64,000 nt of DNA, taken from assembly GCA_039800005.1 (NCBI GenBank), contig JBDLRN010000014.1:1-64000 (forward strand). The letters run 5' to 3'. Position numbers and translations under genes: made by a program. The notes under the pieces were generated by a model. It saw only the letters and a list, made by a program, of their open reading frames with translations. It made no database searches and was not told where the DNA came from. This DNA comes from Casp-actino8 sp039800005. GTDB lineage: Bacteria; Actinomycetota; Acidimicrobiia; Acidimicrobiales; Ilumatobacteraceae. How positions within the stretch are numbered: the first letter of the stretch is position 1; the number at the start of each line of letters is the position of its first letter. Shown here piece after piece: positions 41,788 through 50,381 of this stretch.

Positions 41788-42885
41788 GTGACGCGTTCCT
41801 GGTCCTGGCCCGTCCTCGCGGCGACGATCGCACTGGGCGCGTGCGGGGGTGGAGAATCCTCGGTCGACACGGTCGTCGCCGCCACGACCGTCGCACCCAC
41901 CACGACCGTCGCACCAGCCACCACCGTCGCCCCGGCCACGACCACCACCACGGAGGCCGCGCCGGTTCCGACCGCTCCGCTCACCGGCGCTCCGGTCGAC
42001 GACGTGGCCACCCTCGACCGACCAGCCCTCATCGTGAAGATCGACAACGCGCCCGGCGCCTGGCCCCAGACCGGGCTCAATCAGGCCGACATCGTCTACG
42101 AGGAGAACGTCGAAGGTTGGACCCGGTTCGCCGCCGTGTTCCATTCACAAGGTTCCGATCCGGTCGGGCCGGTGCGCTCGGGCCGCACTCAGGACATCAG
42201 CCTCGGAACGAGCCTCGATCGACCTTTGCTCGTGTGGAGTGGCGGAAACGCCACCGTGACCAGTCTCATCAACAAGTCCGAACTCGTGAACATGAGCGTT
42301 TCGGCTGCCGGACCGAACGGCGGCTATTACCGTTCGTCGGACTCTCGGGCGCCGCACAACCTGTTCACGCGCACGTCCAGCATCTGGGCCCTCGACGAAG
42401 GTCGCGGCGGACGACCTGAACCACAGTTCGAGTATCTCGCCCCCGGCGAGTCGGTCGCGGGTGCGGCGGTGACCGGCGTCAAGTTGCGCATGGACGGCAG
42501 CATGCGCGCGTCCTGGGAATGGAACGAAGCCGGCGGAGTGTTCGACCGCACACACGACCGTGACCCGCATCTGCTGGCCGACGGCACCCAGGTCTCGGCT
42601 CACAACGTGTTGATCCTCGAGTGCGACTACAAGACGAGCGTGGCCGACAGTCGGAGCCCAGAAGCCCAGACCACCGGAAGCGGTCGCGCCTGGATCTTCA
42701 CCGGCGGACGATTGATCGAGGGCACCTGGACGCGTGCCGATCAACTGTCCCCGTGGACCTTCACGACCGAGGCCGGCGAGGCCATCGCTCTGACTCCAGG
42801 ACGTACCTGGGTGTCGCTCATCCGGGAAGGTCAAGCCGTCGTCGTCCCGGCCGGTCAGGCCGTTTCCGACGTCGACTGGCCCTGA
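41788..42885 (+). CDS. DUF3048 (YerB-like) lipoprotein
   Basis: A 365-residue predicted lipoprotein. The signal peptide ends in the lipobox LGAC (Cys19). A Thr/Ala/Pro spacer of about 35 residues follows, encoded partly by 18-bp repeats. The folded DUF3048 domain then has RPALIVKIDNAPGAWPQTGLNQADIVYEE (quoted in parts), GPVRSGRTQD and a C-terminal DUF3048_C part with GTWTRADQ and PGRTWV. The family is extracytoplasmic and of unknown function, possibly cell-wall related. It is coupled to htpX. Confidence 0.9.
   Translation: MTRSWSWPVLAATIALGACGGGESSVDTVVAATTVAPTTTVAPATTVAPATTTTTEAAPVPTAPLTGAPVDDVATLDRPALIVKIDNAPGAWPQTGLNQADIVYEENVEGWTRFAAVFHSQGSDPVGPVRSGRTQDISLGTSLDRPLLVWSGGNATVTSLINKSELVNMSVSAAGPNGGYYRSSDSRAPHNLFTRTSSIWALDEGRGGRPEPQFEYLAPGESVAGAAVTGVKLRMDGSMRASWEWNEAGGVFDRTHDRDPHLLADGTQVSAHNVLILECDYKTSVADSRSPEAQTTGSGRAWIFTGGRLIEGTWTRADQLSPWTFTTEAGEAIALTPGRTWVSLIREGQAVVVPAGQAVSDVDWP
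41884..41937 (+). repeat. three 18-bp direct repeats encoding TTVAP(T/A)
   Basis: Units 41884-41901, 41902-41919 and 41920-41937 share ACGACCGTCGCACC with small changes. They encode the flexible spacer behind the lipid anchor of the DUF3048 lipoprotein and lie fully within its reading frame. Confidence 0.8.
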
Positions 42886-42893
42886 CTCACCGT

Positions 42894-42899
42894 TAGCCT
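42894..42899 (+). promoter_or_regulatory. -10 hexamer of predicted leaderless promoter, pdxS
   Basis: TAGCCT followed by 7 nt and the ATG at 42907, in the 21-bp gap after the DUF3048 gene. Confidence 0.6.
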
Positions 42900-42906
42900 G
42901 TCTTCC

Positions 42907-43797
42907 ATGACAGGGTCGCAATCATCCACCGGAACCTTTCCGGTCAAGCGTGGTCTGGCCGAGATGCTCAAGGGTGGCGTCATCATGGACGTGGTCACAC
43001 CCGAGCAGGCCAAGGTCGCCGAAGACGCCGGTGCCTGCGCCGTGATGGCTCTCGAGCGAGTCCCGGCCGACATCCGTCGCGACGGTGGTGTGGCGCGCAT
43101 GAGCGACCCCGACATGATCGACGGCATCCAAGCGGCGGTGTCGATCCCGGTGATGGCCAAGGCGCGTATCGGACACTTCGTCGAGGCGCAGATCCTGCAG
43201 GCGTTGGGCGTCGACTTCGTCGACGAGAGCGAGGTCCTCACTCCGGCCGACGAGGCTCATCACATCGACAAGTTCAAGTTCACGGTTCCCTTCGTGTGCG
43301 GTGCCACCAATCTGGGTGAGGCTTTGCGTCGCATCTCCGAGGGCGCGGCCATGATCCGGTCCAAGGGCGAAGCCGGTACGGGCAACGTCGTCGAGGCGGT
43401 GCGACATCTTCGTTCGATCATCGGCGACATTCGTCGCATCGGAACCGCCGATTCGGCCGAGCTCTTCGACTGGGCCAAGCGCCTTCAGGCGCCTCTGCCC
43501 CTCGTGCAGGAGATCGCCGAGACCGGCCGCCTGCCGGTTCCGATCTTCTGCGCCGGCGGACTGGCCACGCCGGCCGATGCCGCGCTCGCCATGCAACTCG
43601 GAGCCGAAGCCGTGTTCGTCGGCTCGGGAATTTTCAAGAGTGACAATCCGGCCAAGCGCGCTCGCGCCATCGTCGAGGCCACCACGCACTTCGAGGACGC
43701 CGACATCTTGGTGAAGGTCAGTCGCGATCTCGGTGCCCCCATGACCGGTATCGGCATGGACGAGGTCAATCAGCGCTACGCCGAACGCGGTTGGTGA
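42907..43797 (+). CDS. pdxS: pyridoxal 5'-phosphate synthase subunit PdxS
   Basis: A 296-residue TIM-barrel synthase that builds PLP from ribose 5-phosphate, glyceraldehyde 3-phosphate and ammonia delivered by PdxT. Signature segments are KGGVIMDVVTPEQAKVAEDAG, ALERVPADIR, MAKARIGHF (active-site Lys) and NLGEALRRISEGAAMIRSKGE. FCAGGLATPADAALAMQLGAE carries the phosphate-binding loop. It forms an operon with pdxT (21 nt gap). Confidence 0.97.
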   Translation: MTGSQSSTGTFPVKRGLAEMLKGGVIMDVVTPEQAKVAEDAGACAVMALERVPADIRRDGGVARMSDPDMIDGIQAAVSIPVMAKARIGHFVEAQILQALGVDFVDESEVLTPADEAHHIDKFKFTVPFVCGATNLGEALRRISEGAAMIRSKGEAGTGNVVEAVRHLRSIIGDIRRIGTADSAELFDWAKRLQAPLPLVQEIAETGRLPVPIFCAGGLATPADAALAMQLGAEAVFVGSGIFKSDNPAKRARAIVEATTHFEDADILVKVSRDLGAPMTGIGMDEVNQRYAERGW

Positions 43798-43818
43798 TGA
43801 GTTCCGGGAGGCCGCCAG

Positions 43819-44415
43819 GTGGACGCGCGCATCGGTGTCCTTGCCGTCCAGGGGGCCTTCGCCACTCATCGTGACGCGTTGGACGACCTCGGTGTCGACG
43901 TCGTCCTCGTTCGTCGCCCCGAACATCTCGTCGACCTCGACGGTCTGGTGTTTCCCGGCGGAGAGAGCACCACGATGAGCAATCTCGTGCAGTCGTCCGG
44001 CTTGCACGACCCGTTGCGGGAGGCGGTGGCGACCGGAATGCCCATGTTCGGCACGTGTGCCGGAATGATCCTGCTCGCCGAACGTATCGAGGACGGTCGC
44101 GTCGACCAGATCCATCTGGACGCCATTCCCATGACGGTGCGGCGCAACGCCTACGGCCGCCAGATCGACTCCTTCGAGACCGATCTCGACGTGGTCGGTC
44201 TCGACGGTCCGTTCCACACCGTGTTCATTCGCGCTCCGCTCGTGGTCGAGATCGCTCCCGACGTGGAGGTCCTCGCCCGGCATCACGGCGAACCCGTGCT
44301 GATCCGCCACGGTGCACGCCTGGCGAGTTCGTTCCATCCCGAGCTCACCGCCGATCGCCGCATTCACCGTCTCTTTCTCGAACAGGTTCTCGACTCCACT
44401 CACATCACGAGGTGA
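43819..44415 (+). CDS. pdxT: pyridoxal 5'-phosphate synthase glutaminase subunit PdxT
   Basis: A 198-residue class I glutamine amidotransferase that supplies ammonia to PdxS. FPGGEST is the oxyanion strand region, GTCAGM carries the nucleophile Cys80, and SSFHPELT has the catalytic His/Glu near residue 173. RQIDSFE binds at the PdxS interface. The GTG start has a GGGAGG ribosome-binding site about 10 nt upstream. yebC follows after 3 nt. Confidence 0.95.
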   Translation: MDARIGVLAVQGAFATHRDALDDLGVDVVLVRRPEHLVDLDGLVFPGGESTTMSNLVQSSGLHDPLREAVATGMPMFGTCAGMILLAERIEDGRVDQIHLDAIPMTVRRNAYGRQIDSFETDLDVVGLDGPFHTVFIRAPLVVEIAPDVEVLARHHGEPVLIRHGARLASSFHPELTADRRIHRLFLEQVLDSTHITR

Positions 44416-44418
44416 CTC

Positions 44419-45168
44419 ATGTCCGGCCACTCCAAATGGGCGACCATCAAACACAAGAAGGGTGCCGCCGACAAGGCGCGCGGGAAGCTCTTCGCCAAGA
44501 TCGCGCGACAAATCGAAGTCGCCTCGCGTGAGGGCGGACCAGATACGGCCTCCAATGCCACGTTGCGAACCGTCGTGCAGAAGGCCAAGGCGGCCCAGAT
44601 GACCAACGACGCGATCGATCGGGCGATCAAACGCGGGTCGGGCCAGAACGACGGCGAATCGTACGAATCGATCGTCTACGAGGGTTATGCACCTGGCGGG
44701 GTGGCGCTCATGGTCGACACCCTCACCGACAATCGCAATCGAACCGGCGGCGAGATCCGGAACATCTTCAGCAAGTTGGGCGGTTCGATGGCCGAACCCG
44801 GCGCCGTCGGGTGGCAGTTCAGTCGTCGGGGAGTGGTGCTCGTGGGGTCCGGACCATCCGAGGACGAGGTCATGTTGGCCGCCCTCGAGGCAGGTGCCGA
44901 CGACGTGTCCAGCGACGGCGACTCGTGGCGCGTCACGTGTGAGCCGTCGATGGTGTTCGACGTGAAGGCCGCCGTCGAGGCGGCCGGCCTGAACGTGGTG
45001 TCGGCCGATTCGACCATGGTGTCGTCGACCACGATCGAAGTGACCGATCTCGAGACCGCTCGTAAGATCCTGAAGATCATGGAAGCACTCGAGGACAACG
45101 ACGACGTGCAGGACGTCTACGCCAACTTCGACATCAGCGACGACATCATGGAAACGGCGGTCAACTGA
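44419..45168 (+). CDS. yebC: YebC/PmpR family protein
   Basis: A 249-residue protein with the family opening SGHSKWATIKHKKGAADKARGKLF and the segments NDAIDRAIKRGSG, EGYAPGGVALMV and FSRRGVV. It belongs to the TACO1-like group. Older literature treats members as DNA-binding regulators, while recent work links YebC proteins to ribosomes stalled at proline-rich motifs. The position beside pdxT and ruvC is conserved in actinobacteria. It ends 1 nt before the peroxiredoxin gene. Confidence 0.95.
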   Translation: MSGHSKWATIKHKKGAADKARGKLFAKIARQIEVASREGGPDTASNATLRTVVQKAKAAQMTNDAIDRAIKRGSGQNDGESYESIVYEGYAPGGVALMVDTLTDNRNRTGGEIRNIFSKLGGSMAEPGAVGWQFSRRGVVLVGSGPSEDEVMLAALEAGADDVSSDGDSWRVTCEPSMVFDVKAAVEAAGLNVVSADSTMVSSTTIEVTDLETARKILKIMEALEDNDDVQDVYANFDISDDIMETAVN

Positions 45169-45169
45169 C

Positions 45170-45622
45170 ATGGCTCTCTCGGTCGGCGATGCCGCACCCG
45201 ATTTCGACCTTCCCGGCACCGGTGGTCGCAACCATCGACTCTCCGACCACCGCGGACACAACGTGGTCGTCGTCTTCTATCCCGGCGACGAGACACCGGT
45301 CTGCACGCGACAACTGAACGCGTACAACGACGAGTTGGCCCAGTTCGACGCTCTCGACGCCACCGTCCTCGCCATCTCGGCCCAGGACGTGTCGAGTCAT
45401 GAGCAGTTCTCCGGCAAGCACGGTTTCGCCTTCCCGTTGTTGGCCGACGTCGACAAGTCGGTCGCGGCGGCCTACGGAGTACTCGGCCCGCTCGGATTCG
45501 TCCGCCGCAGCATCGTGATCGTCGACAAGGAGGGGATCGTGCGCTACGTGCATCGGGCCCTGGCCGGCCTGACCTATCGATCGGTCGACGAACTCACCGA
45601 GGCCCTCGGTCGCCTGCGCTGA
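45170..45622 (+). CDS. peroxiredoxin (AhpC/TSA, BCP-like, single cysteine)
   Basis: A 150-residue thioredoxin-fold peroxidase. The peroxidatic site is FYPGDETPVCTRQL with Cys45; the Thr two residues before it fits PxxxTxxC. There is no second cysteine anywhere in the protein, so it should work by a 1-Cys mechanism needing an external thiol. Mycothiol is a candidate, since mshC is in this window. The gap to yebC is 1 nt. Typical BCP proteins have a resolving Cys five residues after the first; here that position is Asn. Confidence 0.87.
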   Translation: MALSVGDAAPDFDLPGTGGRNHRLSDHRGHNVVVVFYPGDETPVCTRQLNAYNDELAQFDALDATVLAISAQDVSSHEQFSGKHGFAFPLLADVDKSVAAAYGVLGPLGFVRRSIVIVDKEGIVRYVHRALAGLTYRSVDELTEALGRLR

Positions 45623-45668
45623 CACGGGAGGTCACCGCCGATTCACGGCACGCTTCATGCGCTCGGGG

Positions 45669-45674
45669 TAGGAT
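45669..45674 (+). promoter_or_regulatory. -10 hexamer of predicted leaderless promoter, ruvC
   Basis: TAGGAT followed by 7 nt and the ATG at 45682, in the 59-bp gap after the peroxiredoxin gene. It would drive ruvCAB. I see no clear SOS box, though a mycobacterial-type LexA site cannot be ruled out by eye. Confidence 0.6.
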
Positions 45675-45681
45675 CGTACGC

Positions 45682-46209
45682 ATGTTCGTAGCGACCGGAC
45701 CGGTCCTCGGGATCGATCCCGGGCTCACCCGATGCGGGTACGCCGTGATCGGGACCAGCCCGAACGGGGCTCCCGAGGCCCGCTCACTCGGTGTGATTCG
45801 CACGCCGGTGCACGACGATCTGGCCCGGCGTCTGGCGGCATTGCAGACGGAAATCGACTCGCTCCTCGACGAGTTCGCGCCGTCGGCGGTGGCGATCGAG
45901 CGGGTGTTCTTCCAGGTCAACGTTCGCACGGCCATGAGTGTGGGGCAGGCGAGTGGTGTGGTGCTGGCCGCGGTCGCCCGGCGCGGCGTCCCGGTCGAGC
46001 AGTACACCCCGACTCAGGTGAAATCGTCCGTCGCCGGCGACGGCGCCGCCGACAAGTCCCAGGTGCAGAAGATGGTCCAGATGCGCCTGCGTCTCTCGCG
46101 CCCGCCGTCACCGGCCGATGCGGCCGACGCGGCGGCCATCGCCCTGTGCCACCTCGCGTCGGCACCTCTGCAGCAACGTCTGCACGCAGCCACGGGACGG
46201 CGGCCGTGA
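45682..46209 (+). CDS. ruvC: Holliday junction resolvase RuvC
   Basis: A 175-residue RNase H-fold endonuclease that resolves Holliday junctions. The first catalytic Asp is in GIDPGLTRCGYA, the Glu in VAIERVFFQVN, and the last Asp pair in SPADAADAAAIALCH. QASGVVLAAVARRGVPVEQYTPTQVK is the DNA-binding middle region (quoted across the helix). It forms the ruvC-ruvA-ruvB operon with GTGA overlap. Confidence 0.95.
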   Translation: MFVATGPVLGIDPGLTRCGYAVIGTSPNGAPEARSLGVIRTPVHDDLARRLAALQTEIDSLLDEFAPSAVAIERVFFQVNVRTAMSVGQASGVVLAAVARRGVPVEQYTPTQVKSSVAGDGAADKSQVQKMVQMRLRLSRPPSPADAADAAAIALCHLASAPLQQRLHAATGRRP

Positions 46210-46796
46210 TCGGTTCGTTGCGCGGCACCGTTCTCGAACGCCATCCCGAGGGGTGGGTCCTGTTGGAAGTAGGAGGGGTGGGCTACGTCGTGCACGTGTC
46301 GCCGCGGGCGCTCGCCGAACTCGAGCCGTCGTCGTCGGCGTTCCTTCACGTGCATCATCACTTCCGTGAGGACGACCAGACGTTGTACGCCTTCTTCACG
46401 CGCGAGGAACGCCAGACCTTCCAGAACCTGATCGCCGCCCACGGAGTCGGGCCGTCGCTCGCCATGGCGATCCTGTCGACGCACAGTCCGGTGGCGTTGC
46501 TCGACATCGTCGCCAACGCCGATGTGGCATCCCTCACTCTCGTTCCCGGAGTGGGCAAGAAGACCGCCGAACGTCTTCTCGTCGAACTGAAAGGTCGACT
46601 CGATCTGCCCACGATCGAGCGAACCGGCGACAGCACTCGACTCGCCGACGTACGCGAGGCCCTGCTCGGCCTCGGCTACACCGACACCGAGATTCGCGAC
46701 GTGTTACGCGAACTTCCCGACGACCTTCGTGCATCGACCGACTCCGAGGCGTTGCTACGCGTGGCGCTGTCCAACCTGGGGGCCCGTCGTGCGTGA
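46206..46796 (+). CDS. ruvA: Holliday junction branch migration protein RuvA
   Basis: A 196-residue junction-binding subunit. It begins with the OB fold (MIGSLRGTVLER, GVGYVVHVS, REDDQTLYAFFTREE), followed by two helix-hairpin-helix motifs (GVGPSLAMAILS and PGVGKKTAERLLVELKGRL). The C-terminal RuvB-binding domain has LGLGYTDTEI. The GTG start overlaps the ruvC stop. The end overlaps ruvB by 8 nt. Confidence 0.95.
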   Translation: MIGSLRGTVLERHPEGWVLLEVGGVGYVVHVSPRALAELEPSSSAFLHVHHHFREDDQTLYAFFTREERQTFQNLIAAHGVGPSLAMAILSTHSPVALLDIVANADVASLTLVPGVGKKTAERLLVELKGRLDLPTIERTGDSTRLADVREALLGLGYTDTEIRDVLRELPDDLRASTDSEALLRVALSNLGARRA

Positions 46797-47802
46797 GGAA
46801 TTCCTCGATCCACACGAGTCCGTCGACGAGGTCGACGACGCCGGCTTGCGCCCGCGACGTCTCGACGAATTCGTCGGCCAACGCGAACTTCGCGGCAAGT
46901 TGTCGATCGTGCTCGAAGCGGCACGTCGGCGCGGCGAGGCGGTCGATCACCTGTTGTTCGCCGGACCTCCCGGTCTCGGAAAGACGACGCTCTCGGTCAT
47001 CATCGCCGCCGAGATGGGAACTCGCCTGCACGTCACGTCCGGCCCGGCTCTCGAACGGGCCGGCGACCTGGCGGCCATCCTCACCAAACTCGAGACCGGT
47101 GACGTCTTGTTCATCGACGAGATCCATCGCTTGAGCCGCACCGTCGAGGAGATCCTCTATCCGGCCATGGAGGACTTCCAGATCGACATCGTCGTGGGCA
47201 AGGGTCCGGCGGCCTCGAGTATTCGCCTCACGTTGCCCCGCTTCACCCTGGTCGGAGCGACCACACGCACCGGCATGATCACCGGTCCACTGCGCGATCG
47301 TTTCGGATTGGTCGCTCGGCTCGACTACTACGACGACGCCGAGCTGACGGCTATCGTGACCCGGGCCGCCGACATTCTCGGCATCGCCGTCACCTCTGAC
47401 GGGGCTCACGAGATCGCCCGTCGGAGCCGGGGAACACCGCGTATCGCCAATCGTCTGCTGCGTCGCGTTCGGGATTTCGCACAGGTGAACGGACACGATG
47501 TGGTCGACGGAGCGGTCGCCGACGACGGTCTGGCCGTGTTCGGCGTCGACGGAGCGGGACTCGACAAAGTCGACCGACAGATCCTGTCCCACATCTGCCA
47601 GCAGTTCTCGGGCGGCCCGGTGGGACTGTCGACCTTGGCGATCGCGATCGGCGAACAAACCGAGACGGTCGAGGACGTGTACGAGCCGTTCTTGATCCAA
47701 CAGGGTCTGATCGCGCGGACACCTCGGGGTCGTGTCGCACTCCCGGCGGCGTGGCATCACCTCGGTCTGCAGCCACCCGACACTCCCGTCCGCCTCCTCT
47801 GA
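46789..47802 (+). CDS. ruvB: Holliday junction branch migration helicase RuvB
   Basis: A 337-residue AAA+ motor. RPRRLDEFVGQ opens the core. Walker A is GPPGLGKTT, Walker B is LFIDEIHRL, sensor 1 is VGATTRTG with arginine finger region GPLRDRF, and the C-terminal winged helix includes GGPVGLSTLAIAIGE. It drives branch migration with RuvA. The GTG start lies within ruvA. queA begins 12 nt downstream. Confidence 0.96.
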   Translation: MREEFLDPHESVDEVDDAGLRPRRLDEFVGQRELRGKLSIVLEAARRRGEAVDHLLFAGPPGLGKTTLSVIIAAEMGTRLHVTSGPALERAGDLAAILTKLETGDVLFIDEIHRLSRTVEEILYPAMEDFQIDIVVGKGPAASSIRLTLPRFTLVGATTRTGMITGPLRDRFGLVARLDYYDDAELTAIVTRAADILGIAVTSDGAHEIARRSRGTPRIANRLLRRVRDFAQVNGHDVVDGAVADDGLAVFGVDGAGLDKVDRQILSHICQQFSGGPVGLSTLAIAIGEQTETVEDVYEPFLIQQGLIARTPRGRVALPAAWHHLGLQPPDTPVRLL

Positions 47803-47814
47803 TCGACCGTCGTC

Positions 47815-48822
47815 ATGAGACTGTCCGATTTCGACTACCACCTTCCACCCGAACGCATCGCCCAGACACCGTGCGAACCGCGAGATGCGGCACGGCTTCT
47901 CGTCGATCGCGGCGATGGACATCCCGAGCATCGCCGTGTCGCCGATCTTCCCGATCTGCTGCGAGCCGGGGATCTGCTCGTGCTCAACGACACACGTGTG
48001 CTGCCAGCGCGAGTCCACTTGACGCGGCGTACCGGTGGGCACGTCGAGATTCTGGTTCTCGAACCGATCGACGAACGACGTTGGACGGCGCTCGTTCGAC
48101 CGGGCGGCAAACTCCGCGCCGGAGAGATCCTGTTCGACGCCCACGATCGCGACGTGGTCGTCTTCCACGGAAGATCCGAGGATCCGAATTCCTTCGTCGT
48201 CGAATTCCTGGGCGACCGGTCGGTCGAAAGCGTCCTGGACGAACTCGGAGAGATGCCGCTTCCTCCGTACATCACGACGCGCCTCGAGCGAACCGATCGG
48301 TACCAGACGGTGTATTCGCGCCGGGCCGCATCGGCGGCCGCACCCACCGCCGGACTCCACTTCACACCTGAACTCTTCGGTCGACTGCGCGAACGGAGAA
48401 TCGACATCGCCCACGTCGAACTGGTCGTGGGTCTCGACACGTTCCGTCCGGTGCAGGTCGAGGATCCCCGCGAGCACGTGATGCACTCCGAGTCGTATCA
48501 CGTCGATGCGGCCACCATGGACCGCATCGTGACCGCCGAGCGAGTCGTGGCCGTGGGCACCACGAGTGTGCGAACCATCGAATCGGCTCTGTCGACCGGG
48601 CGGTTGAGCGGTCGCACCGATCTGTTCGTCCACGAGGGATTCCCTTGGCGTCGCGTCGACGTCATGATGACCAACTTCCATCTGCCGAGAACGACCCTCC
48701 TCATGATGATCGACGCTTTCGTCGGTCCGCGTTGGCGTCGTCTGTACGATGAAGCACTCGCCGCCGAGTATCGATTCCTGTCGTTCGGTGACGCCATGCT
48801 CCTCGATCGCCACGCCACCTGA
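47815..48822 (+). CDS. queA: tRNA preQ1(34) S-adenosylmethionine ribosyltransferase-isomerase QueA
   Basis: A 335-residue enzyme that adds an epoxycyclopentane unit from SAM to 7-aminomethyl-7-deazaguanine in tRNA, the penultimate step of queuosine synthesis. Matching motifs are FDYHLPPERIAQTPCEPRD, NDTRVLPAR, AAPTAGLHFT and TNFHLPRTTLLMM. The gene overlaps tgt by one base (TGATG). No queC/D/E genes are nearby, so preQ1 is either made elsewhere or salvaged. Confidence 0.95.
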   Translation: MRLSDFDYHLPPERIAQTPCEPRDAARLLVDRGDGHPEHRRVADLPDLLRAGDLLVLNDTRVLPARVHLTRRTGGHVEILVLEPIDERRWTALVRPGGKLRAGEILFDAHDRDVVVFHGRSEDPNSFVVEFLGDRSVESVLDELGEMPLPPYITTRLERTDRYQTVYSRRAASAAAPTAGLHFTPELFGRLRERRIDIAHVELVVGLDTFRPVQVEDPREHVMHSESYHVDAATMDRIVTAERVVAVGTTSVRTIESALSTGRLSGRTDLFVHEGFPWRRVDVMMTNFHLPRTTLLMMIDAFVGPRWRRLYDEALAAEYRFLSFGDAMLLDRHAT

Positions 48823-49919
48823 TGCATCCCGTCGTCTTCACCGAGATCGCCCGCGACGGTTCGGCGCGCACCGGAATCGCGGCGACTGCACGTGGCACGT
48901 ACACGACCCCGTGCTTCATGCCGGTGGGAACTCGCGGCGCGATCAAGTATCTGAGCGCGGCCGACTACGAAGCGCTCGGCGCCCAGATCGTGCTCGGCAA
49001 CACCTACCACCTGATGCTGCGGCCCGGTGCCGACACCGTGGCGCACTTCGGCGGCCTGGGTCGATTCGCCGGCTGGAACGGCCTCACCCTCACCGACTCG
49101 GGTGGCTTTCAGATCTTCTCCCTCGAACCGAAGGTCGACGACGACGGGGCCACGTTCACGAGCACCTACGACGGCAGCCGTCATCGCTTCACTCCCGAAC
49201 TGGCGGTCGAGACCCAGGAGAAATTGGGAGCCGACATCCAGATGGTTCTCGATGTGTGTCCACCCCTTCCGTCGGCCGATCACGTGGTGCGCCTCGCCGT
49301 CGATCGCACCCACGCCTGGGCTTCTCGGGCTCGGGTGGCTCACCGTCGTCCCGATCAATCGTTGTTCGGGATCGTGCAAGGTGGTGTCGATCCGGCTTTG
49401 CGTCGTGAGAGCGCGCTCACCGTGGCCGAACTCGACTTCGACGGTTACGGCATCGGAGGGCTGTCGGTCGGGGAGACCCGAGCCGAGATGCTCCCGGCTC
49501 TTGCCGCCGCCCTCGAACATCTGCCACAGGATCGTCCCCGGTATCTGATGGGGGTCGGGGATCCGGCCTCCCTCGTGGAGGCGGTCGGACTGGGTGTCGA
49601 CCAGTTCGACTGCGTGATGCAGACCCGACTCGGGCGCCACGGCACCGCCATGACCTCGACCGGACGCGTCCAGGTCAAGAACGCCCGCCACGCTCGATCC
49701 GAGGAGCCGATCGACGGTGCCTGCCCGTGTGACGTGTGCCGGCGGCACAGTCTCGGATACCTGCGGCACCTCTTCCAGGTGAACGAGCCCACCGCCTCCC
49801 GTCTGGTGTCGTGGCACAACATCGCCTGGACCTTCCACCTCGTGGATGGCATGCGACAGGCCATCCACGACGGTCGGTTCGACACCTTCCGACGCCGCAT
49901 CCTCGACGTATGGGGTTGA
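48822..49919 (+). CDS. tgt: queuine/preQ1 tRNA-guanine transglycosylase
   Basis: A 365-residue enzyme that swaps guanine-34 for preQ1 in GUN-anticodon tRNAs. LTDSGGFQIFSL has the base-binding Asp, GIVQGGVD and GIGGLSVGE follow, and MGVGDP precedes the nucleophile-Asp region VDQFDCVMQTR. The zinc site is CPCDVCRRHS with a later His in SWHNI. It is the bacterial form by length. A GC-rich hairpin follows the stop. Confidence 0.95.
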   Translation: MHPVVFTEIARDGSARTGIAATARGTYTTPCFMPVGTRGAIKYLSAADYEALGAQIVLGNTYHLMLRPGADTVAHFGGLGRFAGWNGLTLTDSGGFQIFSLEPKVDDDGATFTSTYDGSRHRFTPELAVETQEKLGADIQMVLDVCPPLPSADHVVRLAVDRTHAWASRARVAHRRPDQSLFGIVQGGVDPALRRESALTVAELDFDGYGIGGLSVGETRAEMLPALAAALEHLPQDRPRYLMGVGDPASLVEAVGLGVDQFDCVMQTRLGRHGTAMTSTGRVQVKNARHARSEEPIDGACPCDVCRRHSLGYLRHLFQVNEPTASRLVSWHNIAWTFHLVDGMRQAIHDGRFDTFRRRILDVWG

Positions 49920-49927
49920 CGAGTTCG

Positions 49928-49943
49928 GCCCGGGATACCGGGC
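49928..49943 (+). terminator. perfect 6-bp hairpin after tgt
   Basis: GCCCGG-GATA-CCGGGC, 9 nt after the tgt stop, no U-run. Probably a boundary between ruvCAB-queA-tgt and yajC-secDF; the yajC promoter lies 30 nt further on. Confidence 0.45.
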
Positions 49944-49972
49944 GATCACCCTGGCTCGACGGGCGAGGGGAG

Positions 49973-49978
49973 TAGCAT
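49973..49978 (+). promoter_or_regulatory. -10 hexamer before yajC
   Basis: TAGCAT, giving a start near 49985 and a leader of about 28 nt containing CGGAGAAC ahead of the ATG at 50013. Confidence 0.4.
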
Positions 49979-50012
49979 CTCCGAGGTCGTTTCCCCCGTT
50001 CGGAGAACTTTC

Positions 50013-50381
50013 ATGTCCCTCTTGTCGTACGTCCAGAGCACTGCGGATTCCGCCGAGAACACCGGCGGGAGTTTCGTCTTCACGCTCGTCTTCTTCGGCC
50101 TCATCGGCGCCGCCATGTACTTCCTGATGATCCGTCCCCAGCGTCGGCGCATGCGCCAGACGTCCGACCTCCAGCGGTCGATCACGGAAGGCGACGAGAT
50201 CCTGACCACGTCGGGGATGTACGGCTTCGTCACCGCCCTCGACGGCGACACGGTGTGGCTCTCCATCGCCGACGACGTCGAGATCCGCATCTCGCGTGCT
50301 GCGGTCGCGCGCAAAGTCGCCGGAGACGAGACCGCCGAATCGTCTTCCGCGACGGACGACGACGGCAGCGCCTCGTCATGA
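50013..50381 (+). CDS. yajC: preprotein translocase subunit YajC
   Basis: A 122-residue accessory subunit of the Sec translocon. One membrane helix (about 21-40, VFTLVFFGLIGAAMYFLMI) is followed by the signature RPQRRRMRQT and a small cytoplasmic domain, GDEILTTSGMYGFV. The C-terminus is Asp/Ser-rich. It overlaps secD by ATGA, forming yajC-secD-secF. Confidence 0.93.
   Translation: MSLLSYVQSTADSAENTGGSFVFTLVFFGLIGAAMYFLMIRPQRRRMRQTSDLQRSITEGDEILTTSGMYGFVTALDGDTVWLSIADDVEIRISRAAVARKVAGDETAESSSATDDDGSASS

Noticed and set aside
41884..41937. Regulatory iterons in the DUF3048 gene
   Set aside because: The 18-bp repeats are fully in frame and encode a typical Thr/Pro/Ala lipoprotein spacer.
42922..45261. 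A 779-codon open frame on the minus strand across pdxS, pdxT and yebC
   Set aside because: The opposite strand encodes three clear, conserved proteins. The minus frame is a by-product of high-GC codon bias and contains no recognisable motif. The same holds for other long antisense frames, for example 53363-56572, 57208-60189 and 28631-30853.
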